Source: an uncultured Prevotellaceae bacterium
GTDB lineage: Bacteria > Bacteroidota > Bacteroidia > Bacteroidales > Bacteroidaceae
NCBI GenBank assembly: GCA_945865175.1
Contig: CAMBDA010000009.1
Span: forward strand, 19,866-83,865
Reading direction: 5' to 3'
Length of the DNA stretch: 64,000 nt
Shown piece by piece: positions 25,454 through 34,319 of this stretch. The position numbers were made by a program, and so were the translations under genes. Below the pieces are notes generated by a model that saw only the letters and a program-made list of their open reading frames with translations, was not told the origin of the DNA and did no database searches. How positions within the stretch are numbered: position 1 is the first letter of the stretch; each line of letters starts with the position of its first letter.

Positions 25454-27925
25454 ATGTTTGCTGACGTGATTCTTCCGCTCCCGCTGGAGGATATATTCAC
25501 TTACACCCTGCCTCCCACTCTCGCCCCTCGGGCCCAGGTGGGAAGCAGGGTGATTGTACCTTTTGGACACCGCAAGATGTACACCGCCGTCGTTCTGCGC
25601 ATCCATGATCGTGAGCCTCAGGACTACGAGGTAAAACCTGTGATGGAGGTGCTCGACGAGGTGCCCGCTGTGTTGCCCTCCCAACTGAAACTGTGGAAGT
25701 GGGTGAGCCAGTATTACCTGTGCAGCCTGGGTGAGGTGTACAAGGCGGCCATTCCCTCGGGCATGAAGTTGGAAAGCGAGAGCGTGGTGTCGCTCAATGC
25801 TGACTTTGAGTCTGCTGTTTCACTGCGACCCGCTGAGGAACAGGTTCTGGAAGCCCTGGAGCAAAAAAACTCGCAACGCATCAGTCAATTGGAGAAGGCT
25901 ACTGGCCTCACTTCCCTATTGCCCGTGGTGAGACGGTTGCTCGAGATGGGGGCCGTGGCCGTAACCGAGGAGGTGCAGCGCACCTATAAGCCGCGCTTTC
26001 GCCATTGTGTGCGTCTGTGCAGTACCTACTTCGATGAGCAACAGCTGGCTCAGGTAATGGATGCGCTGGAGCAACGCTCCTTCAGGCAGCACCAACTACT
26101 GGCCTGCTACCTGCGCCTGTCTAGGGCTGCTACTGCAATCAAATTGGCAAATGCCTCGCTACTGGAGGAGGTGACCAAGGCGCAGCTCTTGCATGAGTGC
26201 GGTGAAACGGTGGCCGTGTGTAATGCTCTTCTGCAGAAGGGTGTGCTGGAAGCCTACGACGTGCCTCAGACTCGCCTTGCCCATGATGTCGGTCATGCAG
26301 CAGTATTGCGTCATCCCCTGAGCCCGGCACAGGAAGAAGCCATGCAGCAGGTGCTGCGGCAGTGGCAGAGCCACAGAACTGTGCTCCTTCACGGTGTCAC
26401 GGGCAGCGGCAAGACCGAAATATATATCCAACTCATTCAGCGTGCTCTGGACCAGGGCCAGCAGGTGCTCTATCTGCTGCCCGAAATCGTGCTCACCACC
26501 CAACTTACCGATCGGCTGCGCCGGGTCTTTGGCAACCGATTGGGCGTGTACCATTCCAAGTATCCTGAGGCCGAGCGTGTGGAGGTGTATCAGAAAATGC
26601 GTTCATCCCGGCCTTACGACCTGCTTGTGGGTGTGCGCAGTAGTCTGTTCCTGCCCTTCCAACGTCTGGGGCTAGTGATTGTGGACGAGGAGCACGAGAC
26701 CAGTTTCAAGCAGCAGGACCCTGCCCCGCGCTATCATGCGCGCAATGCCGCGCTGGTGCTGGCTGCTCAGGCTGGTGCCTTGGCTCTGCTGGGATCGGCT
26801 ACGCCCAGTTTGGAGTCTTACAGCAACGCCCTCAACGGCAAGTATGGCCTTGTCACCCTCTCCACCCGTTTCCGCGATGTGGAACTGCCTCGAATAGAGG
26901 TGGTGGACATACGCGACCTGAAGCGTCGGCACCTGATGACGGGCCTCCTGAGCCCCCGCTTGCTGGAGGCCGTTCGCCAGGCTCTGGAGCAGCGCCAGCA
27001 GGCCATTCTCTTCCAGAATCGTCGCGGCTATGCCCCTCAGATGGAGTGTAGCGAGTGTGGATGGGTTCCCCGGTGCCAGAATTGCGATGTGAGCCTTACC
27101 CTTCATCGTCAGGGGGGCAGGCTGGTGTGCCATTATTGCGGTGCCACCTATGTCGTGCCTGCTACCTGTCCCAATTGTGGTTCCACCCGCCTGCGTAGCC
27201 AGGGCTATGGCACCGAGCGCATCGAGGACCTTATCCGCCAGGCTTTGCCTCAGGCACGTGTGGAGCGTATGGACCTCGATACCACACGCAGCCGCCAGCA
27301 ATACGAACGCATCATCCATGAATTTCAGCAGGGCAAGACAGATATTCTCGTAGGCACCCAGATGGTCACCAAGGGGCTCGATTTTGACCGTGTGCGTGTG
27401 GTGGGCATTCTCAATGCCGACACCATGCTTAATCAGCCCGACTTCCGCAGTCATGAGCGTGCTTATCAGTTGATGGAGCAGGTGGCGGGCCGTGCGGGTC
27501 GTCGCGGCGAGCAAGGCCTTGTCATCCTGCAGGCGCGTGATGCGGATGCGCCCGTCATCCGCCATGTGGTGGCTCACGATTATGTGAGGCTCTTCCACGA
27601 GCAGATGCAGGAGCGTGAGCTCTTTCTTTTTCCGCCCTTTTGCCGCATCATCTATGTCTTTCTCAAACACCGTCAGGAGTCGGTTGTTGAGCATATGGCT
27701 CAGGAGATGGCTACTCTGATGCGCAGGGTGTTCGGTGCGCGTGTTTTCGGCCCCGACACACCACATGTCTCGCGCGTGCAATTGCTTTATGTACGCAAGA
27801 TGATGCTCAAGGTGGAGCTACAGGCCGACCTTGTGCAGGTGAGGGACCGCTTGCAGCAGATACGCGTCTTCATCCTCTCCCGGGAGGGATACCGCAGTGC
27901 GCAGGTGTATTTCGACGTGGAGTAA
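25454..27925 (+). CDS. priA: primosomal replication helicase PriA
   Basis: Superfamily-2 3'-5' helicase that reloads replisomes at stalled forks, 823 residues. N-terminal DNA-binding domain starts ADVILPLPLEDIFTYTLP. Walker A is GVTGSGKTE (about 313-321), DEEH about 410, and the zinc module CSECGWVPRCQNCD with CHYCG and CPNCGS lies about 530-575. C-terminal motifs include GTQMVTKGLDF and QVAGRAGRRG. Length is slightly above E. coli PriA (732), as usual in Bacteroidetes. Confidence 0.95.
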   Translation: MFADVILPLPLEDIFTYTLPPTLAPRAQVGSRVIVPFGHRKMYTAVVLRIHDREPQDYEVKPVMEVLDEVPAVLPSQLKLWKWVSQYYLCSLGEVYKAAIPSGMKLESESVVSLNADFESAVSLRPAEEQVLEALEQKNSQRISQLEKATGLTSLLPVVRRLLEMGAVAVTEEVQRTYKPRFRHCVRLCSTYFDEQQLAQVMDALEQRSFRQHQLLACYLRLSRAATAIKLANASLLEEVTKAQLLHECGETVAVCNALLQKGVLEAYDVPQTRLAHDVGHAAVLRHPLSPAQEEAMQQVLRQWQSHRTVLLHGVTGSGKTEIYIQLIQRALDQGQQVLYLLPEIVLTTQLTDRLRRVFGNRLGVYHSKYPEAERVEVYQKMRSSRPYDLLVGVRSSLFLPFQRLGLVIVDEEHETSFKQQDPAPRYHARNAALVLAAQAGALALLGSATPSLESYSNALNGKYGLVTLSTRFRDVELPRIEVVDIRDLKRRHLMTGLLSPRLLEAVRQALEQRQQAILFQNRRGYAPQMECSECGWVPRCQNCDVSLTLHRQGGRLVCHYCGATYVVPATCPNCGSTRLRSQGYGTERIEDLIRQALPQARVERMDLDTTRSRQQYERIIHEFQQGKTDILVGTQMVTKGLDFDRVRVVGILNADTMLNQPDFRSHERAYQLMEQVAGRAGRRGEQGLVILQARDADAPVIRHVVAHDYVRLFHEQMQERELFLFPPFCRIIYVFLKHRQESVVEHMAQEMATLMRRVFGARVFGPDTPHVSRVQLLYVRKMMLKVELQADLVQVRDRLQQIRVFILSREGYRSAQVYFDVE

Positions 27926-28003
27926 AAAGAAAATAAGACTGATTCCCGTCGAAGATGCCCGATGTGCTACCTCCGATATTGACAATCCAGGGTAGCCATA
28001 GCG

Positions 28004-28405
28004 CTAGCCTGGAAGGGACGTAAACATGCTGGCCAGCTTGTGCCCGGCCGTGAGGGCGGCCATTCCCAGCACCAGACTTGCTACCGTGTAGGCAACGAGC
28101 ATGGCTGTGTGGCCCTTGGCCAGCAGGTAGTTCTCGTTCATGAATGTGGAGAAAGTGGTGAAACCTCCGCAAAAGCCCGTGATGAGCACCATCTTCCACC
28201 GGGGCGGTAGGTAATCAGTGGCGGCCATGCCCGAGAGGAACCCGATGAGCAGACATCCTGCTACGTTCACGGCAAACGTGCCCCATGGGAAGGTACCGTG
28301 GGTTACATTCGCAGACTCCGATATCTTGCTGCATAGTAGCGCCACCAAGTATCTCATTCCGCCTCCGAAGAAGCTTCCCAGGCATACCAATAACAGATTC
28401 TTCAT
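28004..28405 (-). CDS. crcB: fluoride channel CrcB/Fluc
   Basis: A 133-residue four-helix membrane protein of the Fluc family, which exports fluoride as a dual-topology dimer. The signatures are GSFFGGGMRYLV at the N-terminus, TFAVNVAGCLLIGFL in helix 2 and GFCGGFTTFSTF in helix 3 with the pore Phe residues. It lies 21 nt downstream of the GH97 gene on the same strand and so could be transcribed with the glycosidases. I looked for the conserved crcB riboswitch core upstream and do not see it. Confidence 0.93.
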   Translation of the reverse strand: MKNLLLVCLGSFFGGGMRYLVALLCSKISESANVTHGTFPWGTFAVNVAGCLLIGFLSGMAATDYLPPRWKMVLITGFCGGFTTFSTFMNENYLLAKGHTAMLVAYTVASLVLGMAALTAGHKLASMFTSLPG

Positions 28406-28426
28406 TATTTATCTATATTAGGATGA

Positions 28427-30316
28427 TTATTCCTTGGGCGTGAATTTCAAGGCCGCACCGCCGCTGGGTTGTAGCTCTAGGGTGATGGTTTGGCCGCTTC
28501 GGATGGTGAGGGTCTTGGCTGATACGCGGGTGCGGGTATCAAGGTCGGGCGCGTCGTTGTAGACGTCCACCGTATAGCGACCTTTAGGCAGGAAATTGGC
28601 GGTGGCGATGGTCACGGTGCGTGACTCGGTATTGGTCATTGCCCCCACGTACCAGTCCTTGCCGCTGCGGCGGGCCTGGATGATGTATTGTCCTGGTTCA
28701 CCGTCGAGGGCGATGCTCTCGTCGAAGACTGTGGGGCATTGTTGCCAGAAACGGAGTTCTTCCTCCCCCTTGTCCACGAAGGGCGCATCGTACCAGAAGA
28801 GAAATTGTAGCGGGCTGTAGTACACTGCTGCCATGGCCAACTGGTGGCCCTTGGTGTTCTTCACGCGGTTGTTGAAATAGCACAGTGTATAGTCGGCCGG
28901 GCCGCAGAGGAAGCGCGTGAAGGGAAGCACCACATTATGGGTGGCATCGGGCATTATCTCATTGCCGCCTATGCCCTCCTGGGTAAGCAGGTTGGGATAG
29001 GTACGGCTGAAGCCCGTGGGCCGGTATTCGTCGTGGATGTCCACCATGAGGCCGTACTGGGCGCATTGGCGTACCGCTTCGTGGAGCCACAGTGTCCAGT
29101 GTTGGTTGCCGATGTGGACAAAGCCGAACTTGATTCCCTTGATTCCCCATTTTTGATAGAGCGGCAGCAGTTCGTCCAGTTGGTTGTAAAGGGCGCGCTG
29201 GTTGACGTATACCCACACGCCGATGCCGTTTTCTCGGGCATAGCGGCACACCTCGGGCATGGTGAAATCACGCGTGTCAGCCACTTTGCGTGCATCCGAT
29301 TCCATCTTCATTTCAGGACCGTACCATCCTGCATCCAGCTCCACATACTGGATGCCGAAGGCCTTGCAGTAGTCAATGCTTTTGAGAATAGAGGCCTTGT
29401 CCAGCTTGCAGCAACGGAAGATCTTGCCTGGGCGGATGAACGACACGTCATCGATGGCACAGGGAGGGTTCAGGTGGAGCACGATGTCCTTGTTGTTAAT
29501 GAGGTCGGTGGCCTTGTTGCCTGCCATAATCACCCGCCAGGGCGTGCTGAAAGGCGAGGTGATATCGGCACTCTCGTAAAGTTTTACACGGAGTACGTTG
29601 TCGGCATCCAGGGCAAATTTGCCCCTGACGAAATGGGTCATTTCGGCTTCGAGCAGGGCCACGTAGGTACTATCAGGCAGGCGCATGAGCAGCGGTCGCT
29701 CACATTCATTCCACAGTTCCTTCTTCAGCGGTTGGTAGTGGAAGGGACCCTGGGCCCATTCTTCGTACCATGCCATGGTGCCTTGGGGCATGCTGAACGT
29801 GGTGGCTTCGCCCTGGATGTGGAGGAAGAGGCCGTTCGTGGTTTCGGGAAAATGGTAGCGGAAGGCGATGCCCTCGTTGTAGGCTCTCACCTCGATGTCC
29901 ATGGTATAGTGGCTGCGCTTGTCGTGGGAGGTGCCGGCCGAGCCTCCCTCGGTAGGTGTGCCTTTGGCATAATGGAGAATCATGGAGCGGTAATGGTCGC
30001 GCAAGATGGTTCGCTCGCCGTATATGGGAGTCCATAGGGTGTCTCGCTCAGCGTGTTCGAATCCTGTGCAGGCCATGCTGTCGCACCAGTGCACGGCATG
30101 GTCGGTTGGGGGTATGCCCAATGCCTTTTCGATGAGGCTGTTGTTGATGTCCATGCCCAGACGGCTTTCCTGGATGATGGTGCGCCCTTCAAAACTGACG
30201 GTGTAGCGCATGCCACGAACGTCTATTTCATATTTGCCATCGGGAGATACCAGTTTCTGAGCATTCAGGGCGGTGGCTGCCCATAGGCCGAACAGGGTGA
30301 TAATGAAATATTTCAT
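28427..30316 (-). CDS. GH97 glycoside hydrolase
   Basis: A 629-residue exported family-97 enzyme (alpha-glucosidase/alpha-galactosidase family, calcium-dependent). The ATG at 30316 starts a clean signal peptide (MKYFIITLFGLWAATALNA|Q); an in-frame ATG at 30364 would bury it. After the N-terminal beta-sandwich (25-290) comes the barrel with FGIQYVELDAGWYG, VDIHDEYRPTGFSRTYPN, LLTQEGIGGNE and VVLPFTRF. In retaining GH97 enzymes the nucleophile is an Asp in a KVDF-like strand; here the strand reads GIKFGFVHIG, so that Asp is absent. It lies 16 nt after the GH88 gene. Confidence 0.9.
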   Translation of the reverse strand: MKYFIITLFGLWAATALNAQKLVSPDGKYEIDVRGMRYTVSFEGRTIIQESRLGMDINNSLIEKALGIPPTDHAVHWCDSMACTGFEHAERDTLWTPIYGERTILRDHYRSMILHYAKGTPTEGGSAGTSHDKRSHYTMDIEVRAYNEGIAFRYHFPETTNGLFLHIQGEATTFSMPQGTMAWYEEWAQGPFHYQPLKKELWNECERPLLMRLPDSTYVALLEAEMTHFVRGKFALDADNVLRVKLYESADITSPFSTPWRVIMAGNKATDLINNKDIVLHLNPPCAIDDVSFIRPGKIFRCCKLDKASILKSIDYCKAFGIQYVELDAGWYGPEMKMESDARKVADTRDFTMPEVCRYARENGIGVWVYVNQRALYNQLDELLPLYQKWGIKGIKFGFVHIGNQHWTLWLHEAVRQCAQYGLMVDIHDEYRPTGFSRTYPNLLTQEGIGGNEIMPDATHNVVLPFTRFLCGPADYTLCYFNNRVKNTKGHQLAMAAVYYSPLQFLFWYDAPFVDKGEEELRFWQQCPTVFDESIALDGEPGQYIIQARRSGKDWYVGAMTNTESRTVTIATANFLPKGRYTVDVYNDAPDLDTRTRVSAKTLTIRSGQTITLELQPSGGAALKFTPKE

Positions 30317-30332
30317 TGTAATTTGGGTGGAA

Positions 30333-32681
30333 TTAGGGATTTGTGGTGGAGATATGGACGGCAAGTGGCTGCTCTACGGCTTCCATCTCGCGTTTAATGG
30401 TGTGCTTCCACAGGGTGAAATCAGCCATGTCATAGCGGCTCCAGGCCGCTCCGGCATAGTAGGTCACCTCCTCTCCGCGATAGCCCTTGATGGTGCCCAC
30501 GGCATTACGTTTGTCGGGCGAGAGTCCGGTGGCCACAGCATGGAAGGGGAAGCACACGGCTGTGTAGATGGAGGAACCGTGCACCTCGGGTCGGTCGGTG
30601 GGGTCCTCGTAGGCGATGAATCGCTTGTCGCGGTGCAGTGTCCCCTTTCCGTTGAGCGTCACACCGGCGCAGAAAGTGAATGGTTTTGTCACGCCGTCGT
30701 ACCATACCTTTATCTTGTTGAAATGGCTGCCCTTGTCGAGCGATATGATGCGGTGCTCCGTGATGCCCAGGGCATTGGTGCCATAGTGGAGTTTCACGGT
30801 GAAGCGTAGCGGTCCGTTGTCGAGAATCTCGTATTGGGTGTAGCAATAGGGATAGATGAGTTCTTGTCCGTTTATGAGGGCGGGTGCTCCGCAGCCCAGC
30901 GTAGGACCTACACCGTATCCGTCCATCCCATCGCCCTGGTCCAGATGGAACGACCCATGGAGCAGGGTCAGCTGTGCGGCCTCCGTTTGGCCAGCCTTTC
31001 GTTGCGCTTCTGCCTCTTTGGCCGACTGTTTGTCCTTGGCATATCGCTGTGCTACTACAGGATCGGGCGTGTTTTTCACCCACACATCGATGCCATAGGC
31101 CTTTTCGCCCGACTGCTGTAGCGCCGGGCCATACACACGGTAGGCACAGCGGTCGTTTTCCCAGGCAATATCGTCCTTGCGTTGCTTGTACAGGGCACCC
31201 TGCACCAGTTTCTTCCCTTGGCAGGGCGTGCCGCGTAGGACTTGTATTGTCCAACTTCCTTTAGGCGGCACTGCTGCATCTATGAGCAGTTTGCGGTCGT
31301 GGGTAATCTGGTAGGTGAGTTCCTGTCCGGCCTGGTTCATCAGCACCAGCGAACTGTCGGCCCATGCCCCCAGACTGTCGAGTACGGCTTGAGCGTCGGC
31401 CTCCACTACTTCCTGTCGCTGGAAGGGACTGGGATTGGTGATGGTGAGAGTCACCTGTTGTTCGGTGTGTTTGCTGTGGGTCCAGGGAAGCCCGTATTTC
31501 ACTCTGAGTAGTGCCTCCAGATAGTAGTAGTCGGCATAGATAATACTGGCATCTATTTCGCTGCCGGCGGGATGATGGCCTGTGCTGTGCATCAGAAATG
31601 CCACGTTGCGCTCACCGCTCTGGTAGGCGGGTGTGCTCAGTTGGGCTAGGCTTTCCAGAGCAAACTGGCGGTAGTCGTTTCCTTTTTCTCCCTCGCAATA
31701 CTGGCTGAGTTCCAGCAGCGCATCGGCCACTATACAGGCAGCGCTTACGTCCTTGGGAGCATTGGCATCGGGGTCGTCAAAGTCCCATTTGGGGATAAGG
31801 TCGCCTCCCGCCTGTTTGAGGCGCTGGATGTAGATGTCGGTCACGTGCTGGGCGAACTGCAGGAATACGGGGCTTTGTGTGTAGCGGTACATCATGGTGA
31901 AACCATAGATGGCCCAGCTCTGCCCGCGCGTCCAAGTGGAACTGTCGGCATAGCCCTGATGGGTGACACCGCGAAGGAAGCGGCCCGAAAGGGTGTCGTA
32001 GACGGCCACATGGTAGCATGTGCCGTCGGGGCGGAAATGGTGCTCCATGGTGGTGCGTGCATGGGTGACGGCCATAGGGTGGAGCAGAGGGGTGCCCCCG
32101 TGTTGTGCCGCCCAGCATAGCATGTCCAGATTCATCATGTTGTCCATGATGGTGTTGTGGCCACCGAACATCCCTATGTTTCTGGGCCATGAGAGCAGGG
32201 TGCCCACCATAGGATTGAAGAGTGTGGCCAGGGTGTCGGCCGCGGCCAGAATCACTTGGCGGTAGTCGTCGCGTCTGTCTACCTCATATCCCTTGCCGAA
32301 GGAGCAGAACATCAAGAATCCCAGGTCGTGGTCGAACACTTTCTGGTAGGCCAGCGGGCGCAGGGCCTCGGTGTAGCCCTCGGCAGCCTGTAGCACCTTG
32401 GCCTCCCGGCTGTGGCTATAGTCCATCCATAGGATGCCCGGCCAGAATCCTGAGCACCATTCCTCGGCGGTCGCTTTGCGGGTGTTCCATCCTTTCTGTT
32501 TGTCAGTGGAGAGAATGTTGCGGGGTTGCTGTGAAAAATCGTAGCCGTTGGCACCCTGCAGTTCGGCCAGTGCGCGCATCACTTGTGAGTGGCAGTAGTG
32601 GAGCTGCTTGTCCACATCCAGTTCCTGGGCGGCCAGGGCCAGCGTGCAGGTGAGCAGCACAGAGGATAGTATCTTTCTCAT
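30333..32681 (-). CDS. GH88 unsaturated glucuronyl hydrolase fused to DUF4861
   Basis: A 782-residue exported protein (signal to LALAA|QEL). Residues about 25-375 are the GH88 (alpha/alpha)6 barrel: WCSGFWPGILWMDYS, HDLGF with Asp119, and MDNMMNLDMLCWA with Asp180, the pair corresponding to the catalytic aspartates of unsaturated glucuronyl hydrolase. WTRGQSWAIYG also belongs to this barrel. Residues about 383-775 form a DUF4861 domain (NPSPFQRQEVVEADAQ, CAYRVYGPALQQSG, DGMDGYGVGPTLGCGAPAL, KLHYGTNALG). GH88 releases 4-deoxy-5-keto-uronate from polysaccharide-lyase products, which feeds the KduI-KduD genes facing it 130 bp away. DUF4861 is of unknown function and may bind or trim the sugar. 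Confidence 0.9.
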   Translation of the reverse strand: MRKILSSVLLTCTLALAAQELDVDKQLHYCHSQVMRALAELQGANGYDFSQQPRNILSTDKQKGWNTRKATAEEWCSGFWPGILWMDYSHSREAKVLQAAEGYTEALRPLAYQKVFDHDLGFLMFCSFGKGYEVDRRDDYRQVILAAADTLATLFNPMVGTLLSWPRNIGMFGGHNTIMDNMMNLDMLCWAAQHGGTPLLHPMAVTHARTTMEHHFRPDGTCYHVAVYDTLSGRFLRGVTHQGYADSSTWTRGQSWAIYGFTMMYRYTQSPVFLQFAQHVTDIYIQRLKQAGGDLIPKWDFDDPDANAPKDVSAACIVADALLELSQYCEGEKGNDYRQFALESLAQLSTPAYQSGERNVAFLMHSTGHHPAGSEIDASIIYADYYYLEALLRVKYGLPWTHSKHTEQQVTLTITNPSPFQRQEVVEADAQAVLDSLGAWADSSLVLMNQAGQELTYQITHDRKLLIDAAVPPKGSWTIQVLRGTPCQGKKLVQGALYKQRKDDIAWENDRCAYRVYGPALQQSGEKAYGIDVWVKNTPDPVVAQRYAKDKQSAKEAEAQRKAGQTEAAQLTLLHGSFHLDQGDGMDGYGVGPTLGCGAPALINGQELIYPYCYTQYEILDNGPLRFTVKLHYGTNALGITEHRIISLDKGSHFNKIKVWYDGVTKPFTFCAGVTLNGKGTLHRDKRFIAYEDPTDRPEVHGSSIYTAVCFPFHAVATGLSPDKRNAVGTIKGYRGEEVTYYAGAAWSRYDMADFTLWKHTIKREMEAVEQPLAVHISTTNP

Positions 32682-32813
32682 TTGTCGTGCAGTTTGTTTA
32701 ATTAGTTGATAGAAATACGGCGGAAACGGTGCATTTACGTAAAAAAATTGGGAAGATCCATTCGAGATTCAGTATTTTGCGCAGCAAAAACGTATTCTCA
32801 ATAAAAACAGCAC
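32682..32813. promoter_or_regulatory. divergent intergenic region between GH88 and EIIC
   Basis: Must hold promoters for both halves of the uronate locus. On the plus strand TATTTTGC at 32773-32780 is one position off the TAnnTTTG box with TTGG 22 bp before it; on the minus strand I see no good box. The weak boxes suggest an activator may be needed (inference). No KdgR-like palindrome is obvious. Confidence 0.35.
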
Positions 32814-34262
32814 GTGCAAATGGACCTATTCAATTACATTATCCAGATGGGCGCATCGGTGATGATGCCCATCCTTTTCACCCTTATCGGCCTGTGTATC
32901 GGCATGAAGTTCGGGAAGGCTCTGAAGTCGGGACTTTATGTGGGTGTGGGCTTCGTGGGCCTGGGCATTGTCACTGCCTTGCTCACTGACAATTTCAAGC
33001 TCCCTCTACAGGAGATTGAGCAAATCTTCAGTCTTAACCTGAGTGTGTTCGACATGGGATGGCCGGCGGCAGCAGCCGTAGCCTACAATACTGCCGTGGG
33101 TGCGCTCATCATCCCTGTGTGCCTGGGGGTCAACTTCCTCATGATTATCACCAAGACCACACGCACGGTCAACATTGACCTGTGGAACTACTGGCACTTC
33201 GCTTTCATTGGAGCCGTGGCCTATTTTGTGTGCGACGAGAGTCTTCTTTGGGGCTATTTCGCCGCCATTGTCTGCTACATAATCACGCTGGTGATGGCCG
33301 ATCTCACGGCCGAACGCTTTCAGCAGTACTATGGCCTTCCGGGCATCTCGGTGCCGCAACCGTTCTGCCAGAGCTTTACACCCTTTGCCTTGGGCATAGG
33401 CTGGCTGCTCGACCGCATTCCGGGGGCATCGCGCTTCGATATTGATGCCGAGGGTCTGCGAAAACGTTTCGGTGTACTGGGCGAGCCCCTTGTGCTGGGC
33501 GTGTTAGTGGGTGCGGTGATTGCCGCGGTGGCCCATTGGGGCGACATCAGCCACCTGGACAGCTACCTGGCCACCCTGTCGGCGGGCACAAGCACCACCG
33601 ACGCTGTGATGCGCATCCTCAAGGACATTCTGTTTCTGGGTGTCACCATGGGGGCGGTGATGGAACTCATACCCCGCATTACCAGGTTGTTTGTGGAAGG
33701 CCTTATGCCCATCTCTGAGAAGACCAAGGAGGTGGTGGGCAGAAAGTTCAAGGGCAAGACCATCCATATCGGCATGAGTCCGGCCCTGGTCATCGGGCAC
33801 CCCACAGCCTTGGTGGGCACCCTGTTTCTCATTCCTGCCTACATCCTGCTGGCCGTGGTGCTTCCCGGCAATCAGTTCCTGCCTCTGGCATCGCTGGCCG
33901 GACTGTTCTACATCTTCCCCATGGTGCTCCCCTTTACCCGGGGCAATGTGTTGAAGAGCTGTATGGTGGGCTTCACGGCATTGCTCGTGGGCTTGTGGTT
34001 CGTCACCGATATGGCCCCCGACTTTACCAAGGCTGCGGCCTCGGTGTATGCCCAGACCCACGACAAGGCCGCCCATGTGCCCGAGGGCTTCCTGGCGGGC
34101 AGCATGGATTTCGTGTCCTCCATCCTGAGCTACGGCATCTACGCTCTGGTGAAATACCTTCGGTTTGTGGGTGCCGCCGTGTTGGCCGTGTTGGCCCTGG
34201 GCATGATGATGGTCAATCGCAGGCGTATTGTGGCCGAGGAGCGCAGGCATGGACAGTCCTGA
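32814..34262 (+). CDS. orphan galactitol-type PTS EIIC permease
   Basis: A 482-residue multi-span inner-membrane protein of the GatC/SgcC family. Family landmarks are MGASVMMPILFTLIGLCIGMKFGKALKSGL at the N-terminus, WPAAAAVAYNTAVGALIIP and HFAFIGAVAYFVCD. Further along are AERFQQYYGLPGISVPQ, and a loop GMSPALVIGHPTALVGTL shared with galactitol EIIC. No EIIA, EIIB, EI or HPr genes are near, and Bacteroidales generally lack a sugar-transporting PTS, so it more likely works as a secondary transporter. Its place ahead of kduI and kduD suggests a uronate-derived substrate. Expected to have about ten or more helices. Confidence 0.85.
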   Translation: MQMDLFNYIIQMGASVMMPILFTLIGLCIGMKFGKALKSGLYVGVGFVGLGIVTALLTDNFKLPLQEIEQIFSLNLSVFDMGWPAAAAVAYNTAVGALIIPVCLGVNFLMIITKTTRTVNIDLWNYWHFAFIGAVAYFVCDESLLWGYFAAIVCYIITLVMADLTAERFQQYYGLPGISVPQPFCQSFTPFALGIGWLLDRIPGASRFDIDAEGLRKRFGVLGEPLVLGVLVGAVIAAVAHWGDISHLDSYLATLSAGTSTTDAVMRILKDILFLGVTMGAVMELIPRITRLFVEGLMPISEKTKEVVGRKFKGKTIHIGMSPALVIGHPTALVGTLFLIPAYILLAVVLPGNQFLPLASLAGLFYIFPMVLPFTRGNVLKSCMVGFTALLVGLWFVTDMAPDFTKAAASVYAQTHDKAAHVPEGFLAGSMDFVSSILSYGIYALVKYLRFVGAAVLAVLALGMMMVNRRRIVAEERRHGQS

Positions 34263-34319
34263 ATGGCATTTGATTATTAGAAAACCAATAATATACTTAA
34301 TAACACCAAGACTACAGCA

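Noticed and set aside
28406..28426. Fluoride riboswitch ahead of crcB
   Set aside because: Only 21 nt separate crcB from the previous gene and the conserved core is not visible.
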